DNA of 64,000 nt from Streptomyces sp. RB17 (GTDB lineage: Bacteria; Actinomycetota; Actinomycetes; Streptomycetales; Streptomycetaceae). This document shows positions 49,215-57,099 of this stretch, piece by piece. Each line of letters begins with the position of its first letter. Position 1 is the first letter of the stretch. The stretch lies in the NCBI RefSeq assembly GCF_009604455.1, contig NZ_WEGL01000003.1:124001-188000 (forward strand), given 5' to 3'. The notes under the pieces are model-generated. The model saw only the letters and a program-made list of their open reading frames with translations, was not told the origin of the DNA and did no database searches. The position numbers were made by a program, and so were the translations under genes.

Positions 49215-50161
49215 GCCGCCTCCATCCAGATGTCGGCCAGGGATTCTTCGAGGTTGATGCGGGGCCGCCAGCCGAGCCGGTCGCGCGCGGTACGCACATC
49301 GGCCTGCTGCCAGCTGCCACAGCCGTCCGGGTACGGGTACGCCACCGGGGCCCCGTGCTCGGAGTCGGCGCGGGGGTGGCCGATGGCGCTGCGCAGCGGG
49401 CCGGGAGGGGCGTCGAGTTCGTGCAGGGCACCGCCGTATCCGGCCACGCGCGCGAGGACGGCGGCGGCGTCGCGGAGGCGGACGGCGCGGCCGGAGCCGA
49501 TGTTGATCACGCCCTGCGCGGCGGAGAGCGAGGCGGCGTGCACGGCGCGGGCGACGTCGCGTACGTCGACGAAGTCGCGCTGCACACCGAGGCCGCCCAG
49601 CTTGAGCTCACCGTCGCCGGACTGCATCGCGCGCCGCATGGCCTCGGCGAGCCGGCCCAGCGGGGAGCCGGCCGGGGTGCCGGGGCCGGCCGGGGAGAAC
49701 ACCCGCAGTACGACGGCGTCCAGTCCGGAGCCGAGGACCAGTTCGGTCGCGGCGAGCTTGCTCACGCCGTACGGGCCGCCGGGGCGTGGTACGGCGTCCT
49801 CGGCGGTGGAGGAGCCGGGCTGGCTCGGCCCGTACTCGGCGCTGCACCCGATCTGCACCAGACGGGCCCCGCAGCCGCTGCGGCGCAAGGCCTCGCAGAC
49901 GGTGGCGACGGCCACGGTGTTGTGCCGGGTCAGTTCGCGGGCGCCGCCGCGGATGGCGCCGGCGCAGTTGATGACGACCCCGGGGTGCACCGCGTCCAGG
50001 AAACGGGTGAGTGCGCCGGGACTGCCGGTGGCGAGGTCGAAGCGGACGTCGGCATCGTCGCCGCGGCCGAGCGCGGTGAGCTGGACGGCCGGGTCGGCGA
50101 GCAGGCGGTCGGCGACGAAGCGGCCGATGTATCCGTTGGCTCCGATCAGCAGGACCCTCAT
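49202..50161 (-). CDS. NAD-dependent sugar nucleotide epimerase/dehydratase (extended SDR)
   Basis: 319 residues. The Rossmann motif is LIGANGYIGRFVADRL, the N-acetyl/NTP sugar active site has IGCSAEYGPSQPGSS and GGPYGVSKLAATELVLGSG (YxxxK intact), and DFVDVRDVARAVHAA is the typical late motif. It probably interconverts UDP-sugars such as UDP-Glc/Gal or their N-acetyl forms. The start overlaps the stop of the low-complexity gene (ATGA) and the end overlaps the spherulin-4 gene. Context with a PelF-type glycosyltransferase suggests it supplies the polymer precursor. Confidence 0.88.
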   Translation of the reverse strand: MRVLLIGANGYIGRFVADRLLADPAVQLTALGRGDDADVRFDLATGSPGALTRFLDAVHPGVVINCAGAIRGGARELTRHNTVAVATVCEALRRSGCGARLVQIGCSAEYGPSQPGSSTAEDAVPRPGGPYGVSKLAATELVLGSGLDAVVLRVFSPAGPGTPAGSPLGRLAEAMRRAMQSGDGELKLGGLGVQRDFVDVRDVARAVHAASLSAAQGVINIGSGRAVRLRDAAAVLARVAGYGGALHELDAPPGPLRSAIGHPRADSEHGAPVAYPYPDGCGSWQQADVRTARDRLGWRPRINLEESLADIWMEAACRI

Positions 50162-50502
50162 CGGGCGGCTCCCCGGGTGTGGGCGCCGACGTGACCGGCG
50201 GAGCCGATGTGACTCGCGGCGCTGGCGGTGTTCATGTAACTGGCGGTGTTCATGTGACTGTCGGCGCAGATGGGACTGGCGGGGCCGACGGGCGCCTTGG
50301 GCCGGGAGCCGGCATGGGATCGGGCGGGTGCCGTGGGCCAGGAAGGTGCGGTGGGTCCGCCCGCGCTCGCATGGCCGGCGGATCCGGTGGTTCCCCGGAC
50401 TCCGGCTCCGGCGGTCCCGGCTTGTGCATCCGCGGCTGCGACTGCTGCGGACTCGCCGGAGGTTCCGGGCGCTCCGGACGCTCCGGGTCGGGAGGTGGTC
50501 AT
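50158..50502 (-). CDS. Low-complexity Ala/Ser/Gly/Thr protein (114 aa) in the exopolysaccharide-type operon
   Basis: ATG at 50502 with an excellent GAAGGAG site, and its stop overlaps the epimerase start (ATGA), so it is very probably translated. The sequence is low complexity (RPGASGAPGTSGESAAVAAA, then AGAGVRGTTGSAGHASAGGP) with a C-terminal repeat SHMNTASYMNTASAASHIGS. No signal peptide or domain. It may be disordered. It could be a recently formed or fast-evolving linker protein, or simply a coupling device for the epimerase. Confidence 0.65.
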   Translation of the reverse strand: MTTSRPGASGAPGTSGESAAVAAADAQAGTAGAGVRGTTGSAGHASAGGPTAPSWPTAPARSHAGSRPKAPVGPASPICADSHMNTASYMNTASAASHIGSAGHVGAHTRGAAR

Positions 50503-50570
50503 CTGGTGTTCTCCTTCAAAAGGGGTGGTGCGGTCGCCTCCGGCGGCGGTTCGGGCCGGCGGCGGACGAT

Positions 50571-52613
50571 TCACTCGGGGGCTGCCGTGGGCGCGTGCGC
50601 CGAGGCCTGGGTGAGGGTGCGGCCGGCGTGGAACAGCAGGGCCAGTGCGGCCGTACCGCAGGCGAGTACCGGTACGGCGGCCTCGCCCCAGGCCTCCACG
50701 AGGGTCCGTACGGGGGCCGTCAGGACGGCACAGCCCGGCAGCCTTCCGGCCAGGGGCAGGACCAGGGCCGCCGCCTCCGTGACCGCCGCGGCACCGAGCA
50801 CCACGGCCGGGGCGTGCCGGTGGCCGTGCACCGTGAGCAGGCGGGCGAGCAGCAGCAGGGCGCCCAGGGCGAGGGTCTGTGGGTAGGCCAGGGGTTCGTG
50901 CAGGACGGTTCCGCACAGCAGGAGCAGGGCGGTGAGCGTGCCCAGGAACAGGACGAAAGTGCCGAACAGCAAAGGTTTGGCGGCGGCTTTGAAGTCCTCC
51001 AGACCCCGGCTGCCGGCGAGCCTGCGGCGAGCGCCCGCGCCGAGCAGGTGGGCGCACCAGGCCGCCGGGGCACAGGCCACGGTCAGGGCCAGGGTGGGCG
51101 CGACGGCCGTGGGCCAGGGGCCGTCCGGGGCACCGGTGGGCGGAGCATCGGGGCCACCGGTCAGGACGGCGTGGAGGAGGCCGTCGCCGAGGAGGGCGTA
51201 ACCGAGCAGCCAAAGGGTCCACGCACGCGTGCCGTGGGCCATGTGCCACGCTCGCGTGCCGGGCAGACCGGCGAGGGGGCCTCGGCGCAGTGCGGCACGC
51301 GTGGAGAGGGCGACGGCGAGGATGCCGACGGCGGCGGTCAGGAGACGGGGATGGCCGTGGGTGAGGCGGAGTCCGGCCGCGGTGGCCGCGCCGAGGGCGC
51401 CGGGCAGGAGGGTGAGCAGGATCCAGTCCGCGCGCACGCGGGGTACGGGCAGGGGCTCGGAGTCCGGGCCCTGCTCGCCCGCTCGCGGCACGCGCGCGTA
51501 CAGCTCCTCGGCGAGCGAGAAGACGTCCCGGTGGCGGAAGCGGGCGGCGGTCCGGTCGGTGACTCCGTGTGTCTCCAGCCCGGCGGCGATCTCCAACGGG
51601 TCCACGGCCCGCTCGCACAGCTCACGGTGCCGGTGCAGCAGGGCTTTCACCGGGTCGGCGGCGCCACGCCGGGGCGCGGCGGCGCGTCGCGTGCTCGACT
51701 CCCCGTTGCCGGACCGGGAGTTGTCCGGCGCCTCCTCGGCGACGGCGCCCGCGGCGAGCGTTCCGGGACGACCCGGCCCCCCGCCCGGCTCGGCGCCACC
51801 GGCGGAGCCCGACTCACCGGGCACGGAGGCGAACGGCGCCGACAAGGCCTCGCCGGACAGATCCCCCTCACCGCCCCGCTCAGCCTCGAACCACTCCTCC
51901 GACCGCGAGTCCCAGGGCTCGGCAGCACTGGGCATCCCGGGCCGGTCCAGGCGGTCCAGCCCACTCACCCCCCGACCGCCGTCGCCGGCATCCCCCGGCA
52001 CAACAGCCGAACCCGAGCCCTCCGCCCCGTCCGCCGCACTGGTGCCCCGCGGGCCAAGGTCTCCCGGCGCCTCCGGCACCCCGGCAGCCGAACCCGCGGC
52101 CCCCAGACCACCCGGCACCCCAGTGCCCCATGGGCCGAGATCTCCCAGCACCTCCGGCACCCCGGCAGCCGAATCCGCGTCACCCAGCCCACCCGGCACC
52201 ACAGTGCCCCGCGGGCCAAGGTCTCCCGGCGCCTCCGGCACCCCGGCAGCCGAACCCGAGCCCTCCGCCTCCGCAGACACCCCAATGCCACGCGTGCCCA
52301 ACCCGTCCAGCACCTCCGGCACCCCGGCAGCCGAACCCGCGGCCCCCAGACCACCCGGCACCCCAGGGCCCCATCGGCCGAGATCTCCCAGCACCTCCGG
52401 CACCCCGGCAGCCGAACCCGAGCCCTCCGCCTCCGCAGACACCCCAATGCCACGCGTGCCCAACCCGTCCAGCACCTCCGGCACCCCGGCAGCCGAATCC
52501 GCGTCACCCAGCCCACCCGGCACCCCGGCGTCGCGCAGGCCGAGGGGGCGTGGCGCGCCTCGTTCGGTCGGGTCGTTCAGCGCTCGCGTGAGGTCGTCCT
52601 GTGGGTCCATCAC
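50571..52613 (-). CDS. Polytopic membrane protein with N-terminal 27-residue tandem repeats
   Basis: 680 residues from the GTG at 52613 (ATG at 52610 also possible), overlapping the glycosyltransferase stop (GTGA). Residues 30-191 are six 27-residue Gly/Pro/Ala/Glu repeats and a degenerate seventh. A Ser/Gly/Glu-rich stretch and a conserved charged segment follow (ELCERAVDPLEIAAGLETHG then RFRHRDVFSLAEELYARV). From about residue 405 there are roughly ten membrane helices. No transporter family is recognised. In this operon it is a candidate for polymer export or for a Pel-inner-membrane-type scaffold. Confidence 0.8.
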   Translation of the reverse strand: MMDPQDDLTRALNDPTERGAPRPLGLRDAGVPGGLGDADSAAGVPEVLDGLGTRGIGVSAEAEGSGSAAGVPEVLGDLGRWGPGVPGGLGAAGSAAGVPEVLDGLGTRGIGVSAEAEGSGSAAGVPEAPGDLGPRGTVVPGGLGDADSAAGVPEVLGDLGPWGTGVPGGLGAAGSAAGVPEAPGDLGPRGTSAADGAEGSGSAVVPGDAGDGGRGVSGLDRLDRPGMPSAAEPWDSRSEEWFEAERGGEGDLSGEALSAPFASVPGESGSAGGAEPGGGPGRPGTLAAGAVAEEAPDNSRSGNGESSTRRAAAPRRGAADPVKALLHRHRELCERAVDPLEIAAGLETHGVTDRTAARFRHRDVFSLAEELYARVPRAGEQGPDSEPLPVPRVRADWILLTLLPGALGAATAAGLRLTHGHPRLLTAAVGILAVALSTRAALRRGPLAGLPGTRAWHMAHGTRAWTLWLLGYALLGDGLLHAVLTGGPDAPPTGAPDGPWPTAVAPTLALTVACAPAAWCAHLLGAGARRRLAGSRGLEDFKAAAKPLLFGTFVLFLGTLTALLLLCGTVLHEPLAYPQTLALGALLLLARLLTVHGHRHAPAVVLGAAAVTEAAALVLPLAGRLPGCAVLTAPVRTLVEAWGEAAVPVLACGTAALALLFHAGRTLTQASAHAPTAAPE
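52041..52526 (-). repeat. Coding minisatellite: six 81-bp units
   Basis: Each unit encodes a 27-mer such as GVPGGLGDADSAAGVPEVLD plus GLGTRGI. Two alternating subtypes (GVPGGLG... and GVSAEAEGSG...) are present, so part of the array grew by duplication of a 162-bp dimer. Confidence 0.85.
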
Positions 52614-54310
52614 GCCCCCTCTGCGGCGGCCAGTCGTGTTGCGCGTACCGGTGGGGCCGTGGCCCAGCCGGGGGCGGTCCGGGGCAGGACGCGGGCCGTG
52701 GGGCCGGTCCAGCGGCCGGGGACGTGGGACTCGGCCGGCGTGGCGAACGGCAGGGGTTCGCCGGTCTCGTCGAGGACGACCCGGCGGACCGGGCAGTGCG
52801 AGACGATCTGCAGGTAAATGCCGTGAAATGCCGCGATGTTCTGCTCGACGGTGAACAGTTCGAGCGCGCGGGCGCGCGCGGCGGCGCCGAGGCGCTCACG
52901 GCGCTCTGGATCGCGCAGCAGCGCCACGCACGCCTCGGCGAGCGCCCGCGGATTGCGCGGGGGCACGACGAGTCCCGTGCCCCCGATGACCTCCACCACA
53001 GCGCCGACGTCGGTGGACACCGTGGCCCGGCCGCAGAACATGGCCTCGATCAGGCCGATCGGAAAGCCCTCGACGACGCTGGACAACACGACGACCGCTC
53101 CGGCCGCGTACGTCTCGGGCAGCGTGGGCGCGTCCGGGCCGCCGATCTCCTCGAAGGAGACGGGATTGGAACCCACCGCGTGCACGCCCTCGGCCTCGTC
53201 CGGGAAGAGCTGTGCGGCGAGCGCCCGGCAGTGACCGAGGTAGGCCTCGCCCTCGGCTCCGGACGGTGAGCCGACGATCCTGAGGCGCGCCGTGGGCTCC
53301 TCCTTGCGGACCTCGGCGAAGGCGTGCAGCAGCGAGATCAGGTCCTTGGCGGGTTCGACCCGCCCGACCCAGACCAGGGTGCCCGGGTCGGCGCGGTCCG
53401 GGGCCTCGCCGACCTCCGCGAAGCGGGTGGCGTCCATGCCCGGGTAGACCGTGCGGATCCGGGCCCGGTCGGCGCCGCACCGTTCCTGCCAGCGCCGGGC
53501 GTGGGCGTTGCCGGGCGTGAGGATCTCGGCGCGCCGGTAGACCTCGGCGGCGAGCCGGCCGTGGAAGGCGGCGAGCAGCGCGCGTACGGCGGGGGCGGCG
53601 GTGTCGGGGCCGAGGGCCAGGTAGTGCGAGCGGAGCTGCACGCCGTACTCGGTGACGAGCAGCGGCACGTCGCAGAAGTGCCGGGCGAGCAGTCCGGGGA
53701 GGGCCGCGGGGCCACCGGCGGTGGCGTGGCAGAGGTCGGCCGCGCCGAGGCCGTCGTCGTCGTACCAGTCGAGGGAGAGGGGGCGCAGGGCGCGTTCGAG
53801 ATGTGCGGTGACGGTGAGCAGATCGGGTACGCGCGCCTCGCACGCCGTGCGCAGTGCGCCGGGGGCGCGGCAGGCGCGTTCGAGGGTGCGTACGGCTGCG
53901 TCCGAGCGCAGAGCGCCGACCAGGCCGCCCTCCTCACGGGCGAGTTCGGCGAGCCCGTACAGCGCGCTGCCGAAACGGTCCGCCATGTCGGTGGCCCCCT
54001 CCCCGGACGCCGGGTCGGCTCCGGCGCACACGGTCGCGACCAGTTCGCCGTAGCACTCGGTGAAGCGCCGGCGCGTGCGCCGTCCGTGGCTGAGCCCGTC
54101 GTCCTCGGCCGTCCACAGCGGCGCCGTACGCACCCGGCCGACCTGTGGCGGGAGCGCGACCCAGCCGTCGTCCTCCTGGTGGCGGCTGCGGCTGAGCGCG
54201 TAGATGTCGAACTCGTGCTGGTCGAGCCCGCGCACGAGCCGGTCGCACCAGAGTCCGGCGTCACCGCTCACATACGGGTAGCCGCCCTCCGTAAGCAGTC
54301 CGATGCGCAC
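52610..54310 (-). CDS. GT4 glycosyltransferase with DUF3492 domain (PelF-like)
   Basis: 566 residues from the GTG at 54310. The N-terminal DUF3492 region starts VRIGLLTEGGYPYVSGDAGL with WCDRLVRGLDQHEFDIYAL, as in PelF. The GT-B C-terminal half has PGTLVWVGRVEPAKDLISLL and the donor-binding SSVVEGFPIGLIEAMFCGRA with the E-x7-E pair. PelF-type enzymes use UDP-activated (N-acetyl)hexosamine to build Pel. It is soluble and cytoplasmic, probably membrane-associated through partners. It is the first gene of the five-gene operon; the in-frame sequence upstream of 54310 lacks coding character. Confidence 0.88.
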   Translation of the reverse strand: MRIGLLTEGGYPYVSGDAGLWCDRLVRGLDQHEFDIYALSRSRHQEDDGWVALPPQVGRVRTAPLWTAEDDGLSHGRRTRRRFTECYGELVATVCAGADPASGEGATDMADRFGSALYGLAELAREEGGLVGALRSDAAVRTLERACRAPGALRTACEARVPDLLTVTAHLERALRPLSLDWYDDDGLGAADLCHATAGGPAALPGLLARHFCDVPLLVTEYGVQLRSHYLALGPDTAAPAVRALLAAFHGRLAAEVYRRAEILTPGNAHARRWQERCGADRARIRTVYPGMDATRFAEVGEAPDRADPGTLVWVGRVEPAKDLISLLHAFAEVRKEEPTARLRIVGSPSGAEGEAYLGHCRALAAQLFPDEAEGVHAVGSNPVSFEEIGGPDAPTLPETYAAGAVVVLSSVVEGFPIGLIEAMFCGRATVSTDVGAVVEVIGGTGLVVPPRNPRALAEACVALLRDPERRERLGAAARARALELFTVEQNIAAFHGIYLQIVSHCPVRRVVLDETGEPLPFATPAESHVPGRWTGPTARVLPRTAPGWATAPPVRATRLAAAEGA

Positions 54311-54390
54311 GTGTGCACCCCCGATCTCCCGTCCGGTGAGCCGCCGATCCCCCGGCGGCTCGCAGCGGGACGAACGTAAGGGGACAAGGC

Positions 54391-54424
54391 GGTGGCGCGA
54401 CGGACGGTTGTCCATCGCGCCACC
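54391..54424. terminator. Inverted repeat in the gap between the transporter and glycosyltransferase operons
   Basis: A perfect 10-bp stem, GGTGGCGCGA / TCGCGCCACC, with a 14-nt loop. It could be a terminator for the ABC operon or an operator for the glycosyltransferase promoter. Confidence 0.5.
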
Positions 54425-54484
54425 AAAAGGGGTGAACGGTCGTAACTTTCGCGTGCGGGTCGCGTTCGGCCGCGCTAGGGCCTC

Positions 54485-54503
54485 GCACGGCGATCAGCCG
54501 TGC
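54485..54503. terminator. Hairpin after the ABC transporter operon
   Basis: GCACGGC / GCCGTGC with a 5-nt loop, 8 bp past the stop of the ATPase gene. Confidence 0.6.
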
Positions 54504-54511
54504 ACGAAACG

Positions 54512-56104
54512 TTACGCCACGGCAGGTTCGCGGCGCGCCGCGCGACGCCGCGCCGCCAGCTCCGGGTCGAGCGCCGGTACGGCCGCCAGGAGCTGCTCCG
54601 TGTACGGCTCGCGCGGGCTGTCGTACACCTCGTCGGCGGGCCCGTACTCCACGACCCGGCCCCGGCGCATCACCGCGACCCGGTCGCTGACCTGCCGTAC
54701 GACGGCGAGGTCGTGCGCGATGAAGACCAGCGCGAGGCCGAGTTCCCGCTGGAGTTCGCCGAGCAGCTCGACTACCTGGGCCTGCGTGGTGACGTCGAGC
54801 GCGGAGACCGGCTCGTCGCACACGATGACCCGGGGGTCGGCGGCGAGCGCCCGGGCGATGCCGATGCGCTGCCGCTGGCCGCCGCTGAACTCGTGCGGGT
54901 AGCGGTCGTAGTGCGCCGCTTCGAGCCCCACGCGCTCCAGCAGTTCCGTCACGCGCCCCCGGATGCGCTCCTCGTCGCGGTCCCCACGCGCGCGTAGCGG
55001 GTCGGCGATGGACTCGCCCACGCTGCGACGCGGGTTGAGGGAGGAGACGGGATCCTGGAAGACCATCTGGACGGCCGGGTTCACGCCGGTGTGCGGGCGG
55101 CCCGCGTAGCGGATCGTGCCGGCGGTCGGCTCCAGCAGCCCGACCAGCATGCGGCCGAGCGTGGTCTTGCCGCTGCCGCTCTCGCCGACCACGCCGAGCG
55201 TCTCACCGCGCCGGACGGTCAGCGAGACGTCGTCCACGGCCGCGAACGCCCGCCTGCCGCGCCCGAACTCGCGCCGCACCCCGGTGGCCTCCAGCACGAC
55301 CTCGTCGGAGGCCTGGGAGGCGGTGCGGCGGGTGTCCACGCGCGGGACGGCGTCGAGGAGTTCCCGGGTGTACGCCTCGGCGGGCGCCGCGAGGACGGTG
55401 CCGACCGGGCCGTGCTCGACGACCCTGCCGTGCCGCATGACGAGGATGTCGTCCACACTCTCCGCGGCGACGCCCACGTCGTGGGTGACGAGCAGCAGGC
55501 CCATGCCGGTCTCCTCGCGCAGCGTGTGCAGCAGGTCGAGGATCTGGGCCTGGACGGTGACGTCGAGGGCGGTGGTCGGCTCGTCGGCGATGAGCAGGTC
55601 AGGCTCGCAGGCGAGGGCCATGGCGATGAGGGCGCGCTGGCGCATGCCGCCGCTGAACTCGTGCGGGCGGGACCGGGACCGCCGTGCCGCGTCCGGAATT
55701 CCGACCCGCTCCAGCACCTCCACGGCACGCGCGCGTGCGCTACGGCGCGACACGCGCGTGTGCACGCGGTGGACCTCGGCGATCTGGTCGCCGATCGCGT
55801 AGTACGGGTCCAGCGAGGACAGCGGGTCCTGGAAGACCACGGCCGCCTTGGCGCCGCGCAGCCGCCGCAACTCCTCGTCCGAGGCCGCCTGTACGTCCGT
55901 GCCGGCGACGCGGACCGAGCCGGTGACCCGGGCTCCGGTACCGCGGTGCAGGCCCAGCAGGGCGCCCGCGACCGTGGACTTGCCGGAGCCGGACTCGCCG
56001 ACCAGGGCCAGGGCGGCGCCCTTCCCCAGGCTGAAGGAGAGTCCGTCCACGGCCCGCAGCAAGCCGAACTCGACGGTCAGGTCCGTGACGTCCACCAGGC
56101 TCAT
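54512..56104 (-). CDS. Peptide/nickel-type ABC transporter, fused double ATPase (DppD-DppF type)
   Basis: 530 residues containing two complete ABC ATPase domains. First: VGESGSGKSTVAGALLGLHR, VVFQDPLSSLDP, HEFSGGMRQRALIAMAL, DLLIADEPTTALDVTVQ. Second: VVGESGSGKTTLGRMLVGLL, MVFQDPVSSLNPRR, HEFSGGQRQRIGIARAL, VIVCDEPVSALDVTTQ. Both carry Walker A, Q-loop, signature and Walker B, so both sites should be active. It energises import of the substrate bound by the lipoprotein at 58181. The start overlaps the permease stop (ATGA). Confidence 0.94.
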   Translation of the reverse strand: MSLVDVTDLTVEFGLLRAVDGLSFSLGKGAALALVGESGSGKSTVAGALLGLHRGTGARVTGSVRVAGTDVQAASDEELRRLRGAKAAVVFQDPLSSLDPYYAIGDQIAEVHRVHTRVSRRSARARAVEVLERVGIPDAARRSRSRPHEFSGGMRQRALIAMALACEPDLLIADEPTTALDVTVQAQILDLLHTLREETGMGLLLVTHDVGVAAESVDDILVMRHGRVVEHGPVGTVLAAPAEAYTRELLDAVPRVDTRRTASQASDEVVLEATGVRREFGRGRRAFAAVDDVSLTVRRGETLGVVGESGSGKTTLGRMLVGLLEPTAGTIRYAGRPHTGVNPAVQMVFQDPVSSLNPRRSVGESIADPLRARGDRDEERIRGRVTELLERVGLEAAHYDRYPHEFSGGQRQRIGIARALAADPRVIVCDEPVSALDVTTQAQVVELLGELQRELGLALVFIAHDLAVVRQVSDRVAVMRRGRVVEYGPADEVYDSPREPYTEQLLAAVPALDPELAARRRAARREPAVA

Positions 56105-57099
56105 TGGAGTACCACCCGTCGGTCGGCCACCGCGTACAGGACGTCCGCGACGGCGTTGGCAAGGACCACGAAGAAGCCGATGACCAGGACCATGCCGACG
56201 ACGACCGGCAGATCGACGACGGTCACCGCGTGCACCAGCTCCTGACCGATGCCTGGCAGCCCGAAGAGGGTCTCGGTGAGGACGGCGCCGCCGACGGCCG
56301 AGCCGACGTTGTTCGCGTTCAGCGCGATCACGGGCGCCAGGGCGCCGCGCAGGGCGTGCCGCCCGACGATGGAGCGCTCCGCGACGCCGTACGCCCGGAA
56401 GGTCCGGATGTGGTCCTCGGCGAGGGTCTCCAGCATGGCGGCGCGGGTGAGACGGGCGAAGACCGCCGCCTCGATCAGGGCCAGCGAGAGCCAGGGCAGC
56501 AGCAGGTTCCAGGCCCACTGCTCGGGGTCGTCCGAGAAGTTCACGTACTGCGGGAAGGGCAGCAGCTGCAGTTCGCCACAGACGACGATCATCAGCACCA
56601 GGCCGATGACGAAGACGGGCGTGGCCGTGCCCGCGAGCGTGATCGCGGTGAGCACGCGCTCGGAGATGCGGCCACGCCGCCAGGCGGACAGCACACCGGT
56701 GCCGACGCCGAGGAGGAGCCACAGCACCATCGCGCCGAGGACGAGCGACAGGCTGACCGGCAGCTTGGTCAGGATGATGTCCAGGACCTGCTGATCGGTC
56801 TGGTACGACTGCCCCAGGCAGGGGGCGGCGCAGTGCTCGACCGCGGTGCCCGTGGAGTAGTCCTGGCCGGCGAAGAGCCCCTCCAGGAAGTGCCAGTAGC
56901 GCAGGTAGAGCGGGTCTGCGAGGTTCAGTTGCTCGGCGACCTGGTGCACCTGTGCCGGTGAGCAGCGCGGGCCGCAGGTGATCTGGGCGACGTTGCCGGG
57001 GGTGACGTAGAAGACGACGTAGACGATCACCGAGATGGCGAGCAGGGTGACCAGCACGCCCAGGACGCGGCGCAGCAGGAAGCCGCCGAAGCCGCTCAT
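56101..57099 (-). CDS. Peptide/nickel-type ABC transporter permease (DppB type)
   Basis: 332 residues, start ATG 57099 with GGAGGC. Six predicted helices, beginning VLGVLVTLLAISVIVYVVFY and ending LPVVVGMVLVIGFFVVLANA. The BPD_transp_1 EAA-type loop is RTFRAYGVAERSIVGRHALR. The large periplasmic loop after helix 1 carries four Cys (ITCGPRCSPAQ, EHCAAPCLGQ), which is unusual and suggests disulfides. Its end overlaps the ATPase start and its start overlaps the second permease. Confidence 0.92.
   Translation of the reverse strand: MSGFGGFLLRRVLGVLVTLLAISVIVYVVFYVTPGNVAQITCGPRCSPAQVHQVAEQLNLADPLYLRYWHFLEGLFAGQDYSTGTAVEHCAAPCLGQSYQTDQQVLDIILTKLPVSLSLVLGAMVLWLLLGVGTGVLSAWRRGRISERVLTAITLAGTATPVFVIGLVLMIVVCGELQLLPFPQYVNFSDDPEQWAWNLLLPWLSLALIEAAVFARLTRAAMLETLAEDHIRTFRAYGVAERSIVGRHALRGALAPVIALNANNVGSAVGGAVLTETLFGLPGIGQELVHAVTVVDLPVVVGMVLVIGFFVVLANAVADVLYAVADRRVVLQ

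Noticed and set aside
47238..52817. Very long plus-strand open frame (over 1800 codons) opposite moeZ and the exopolysaccharide operon
   Set aside because: It is antisense to well-supported genes (MoeZ, epimerase, spherulin-4, membrane protein). The translation is Arg/Gly/His-rich without domains, a usual artefact of GC-rich codon structure.
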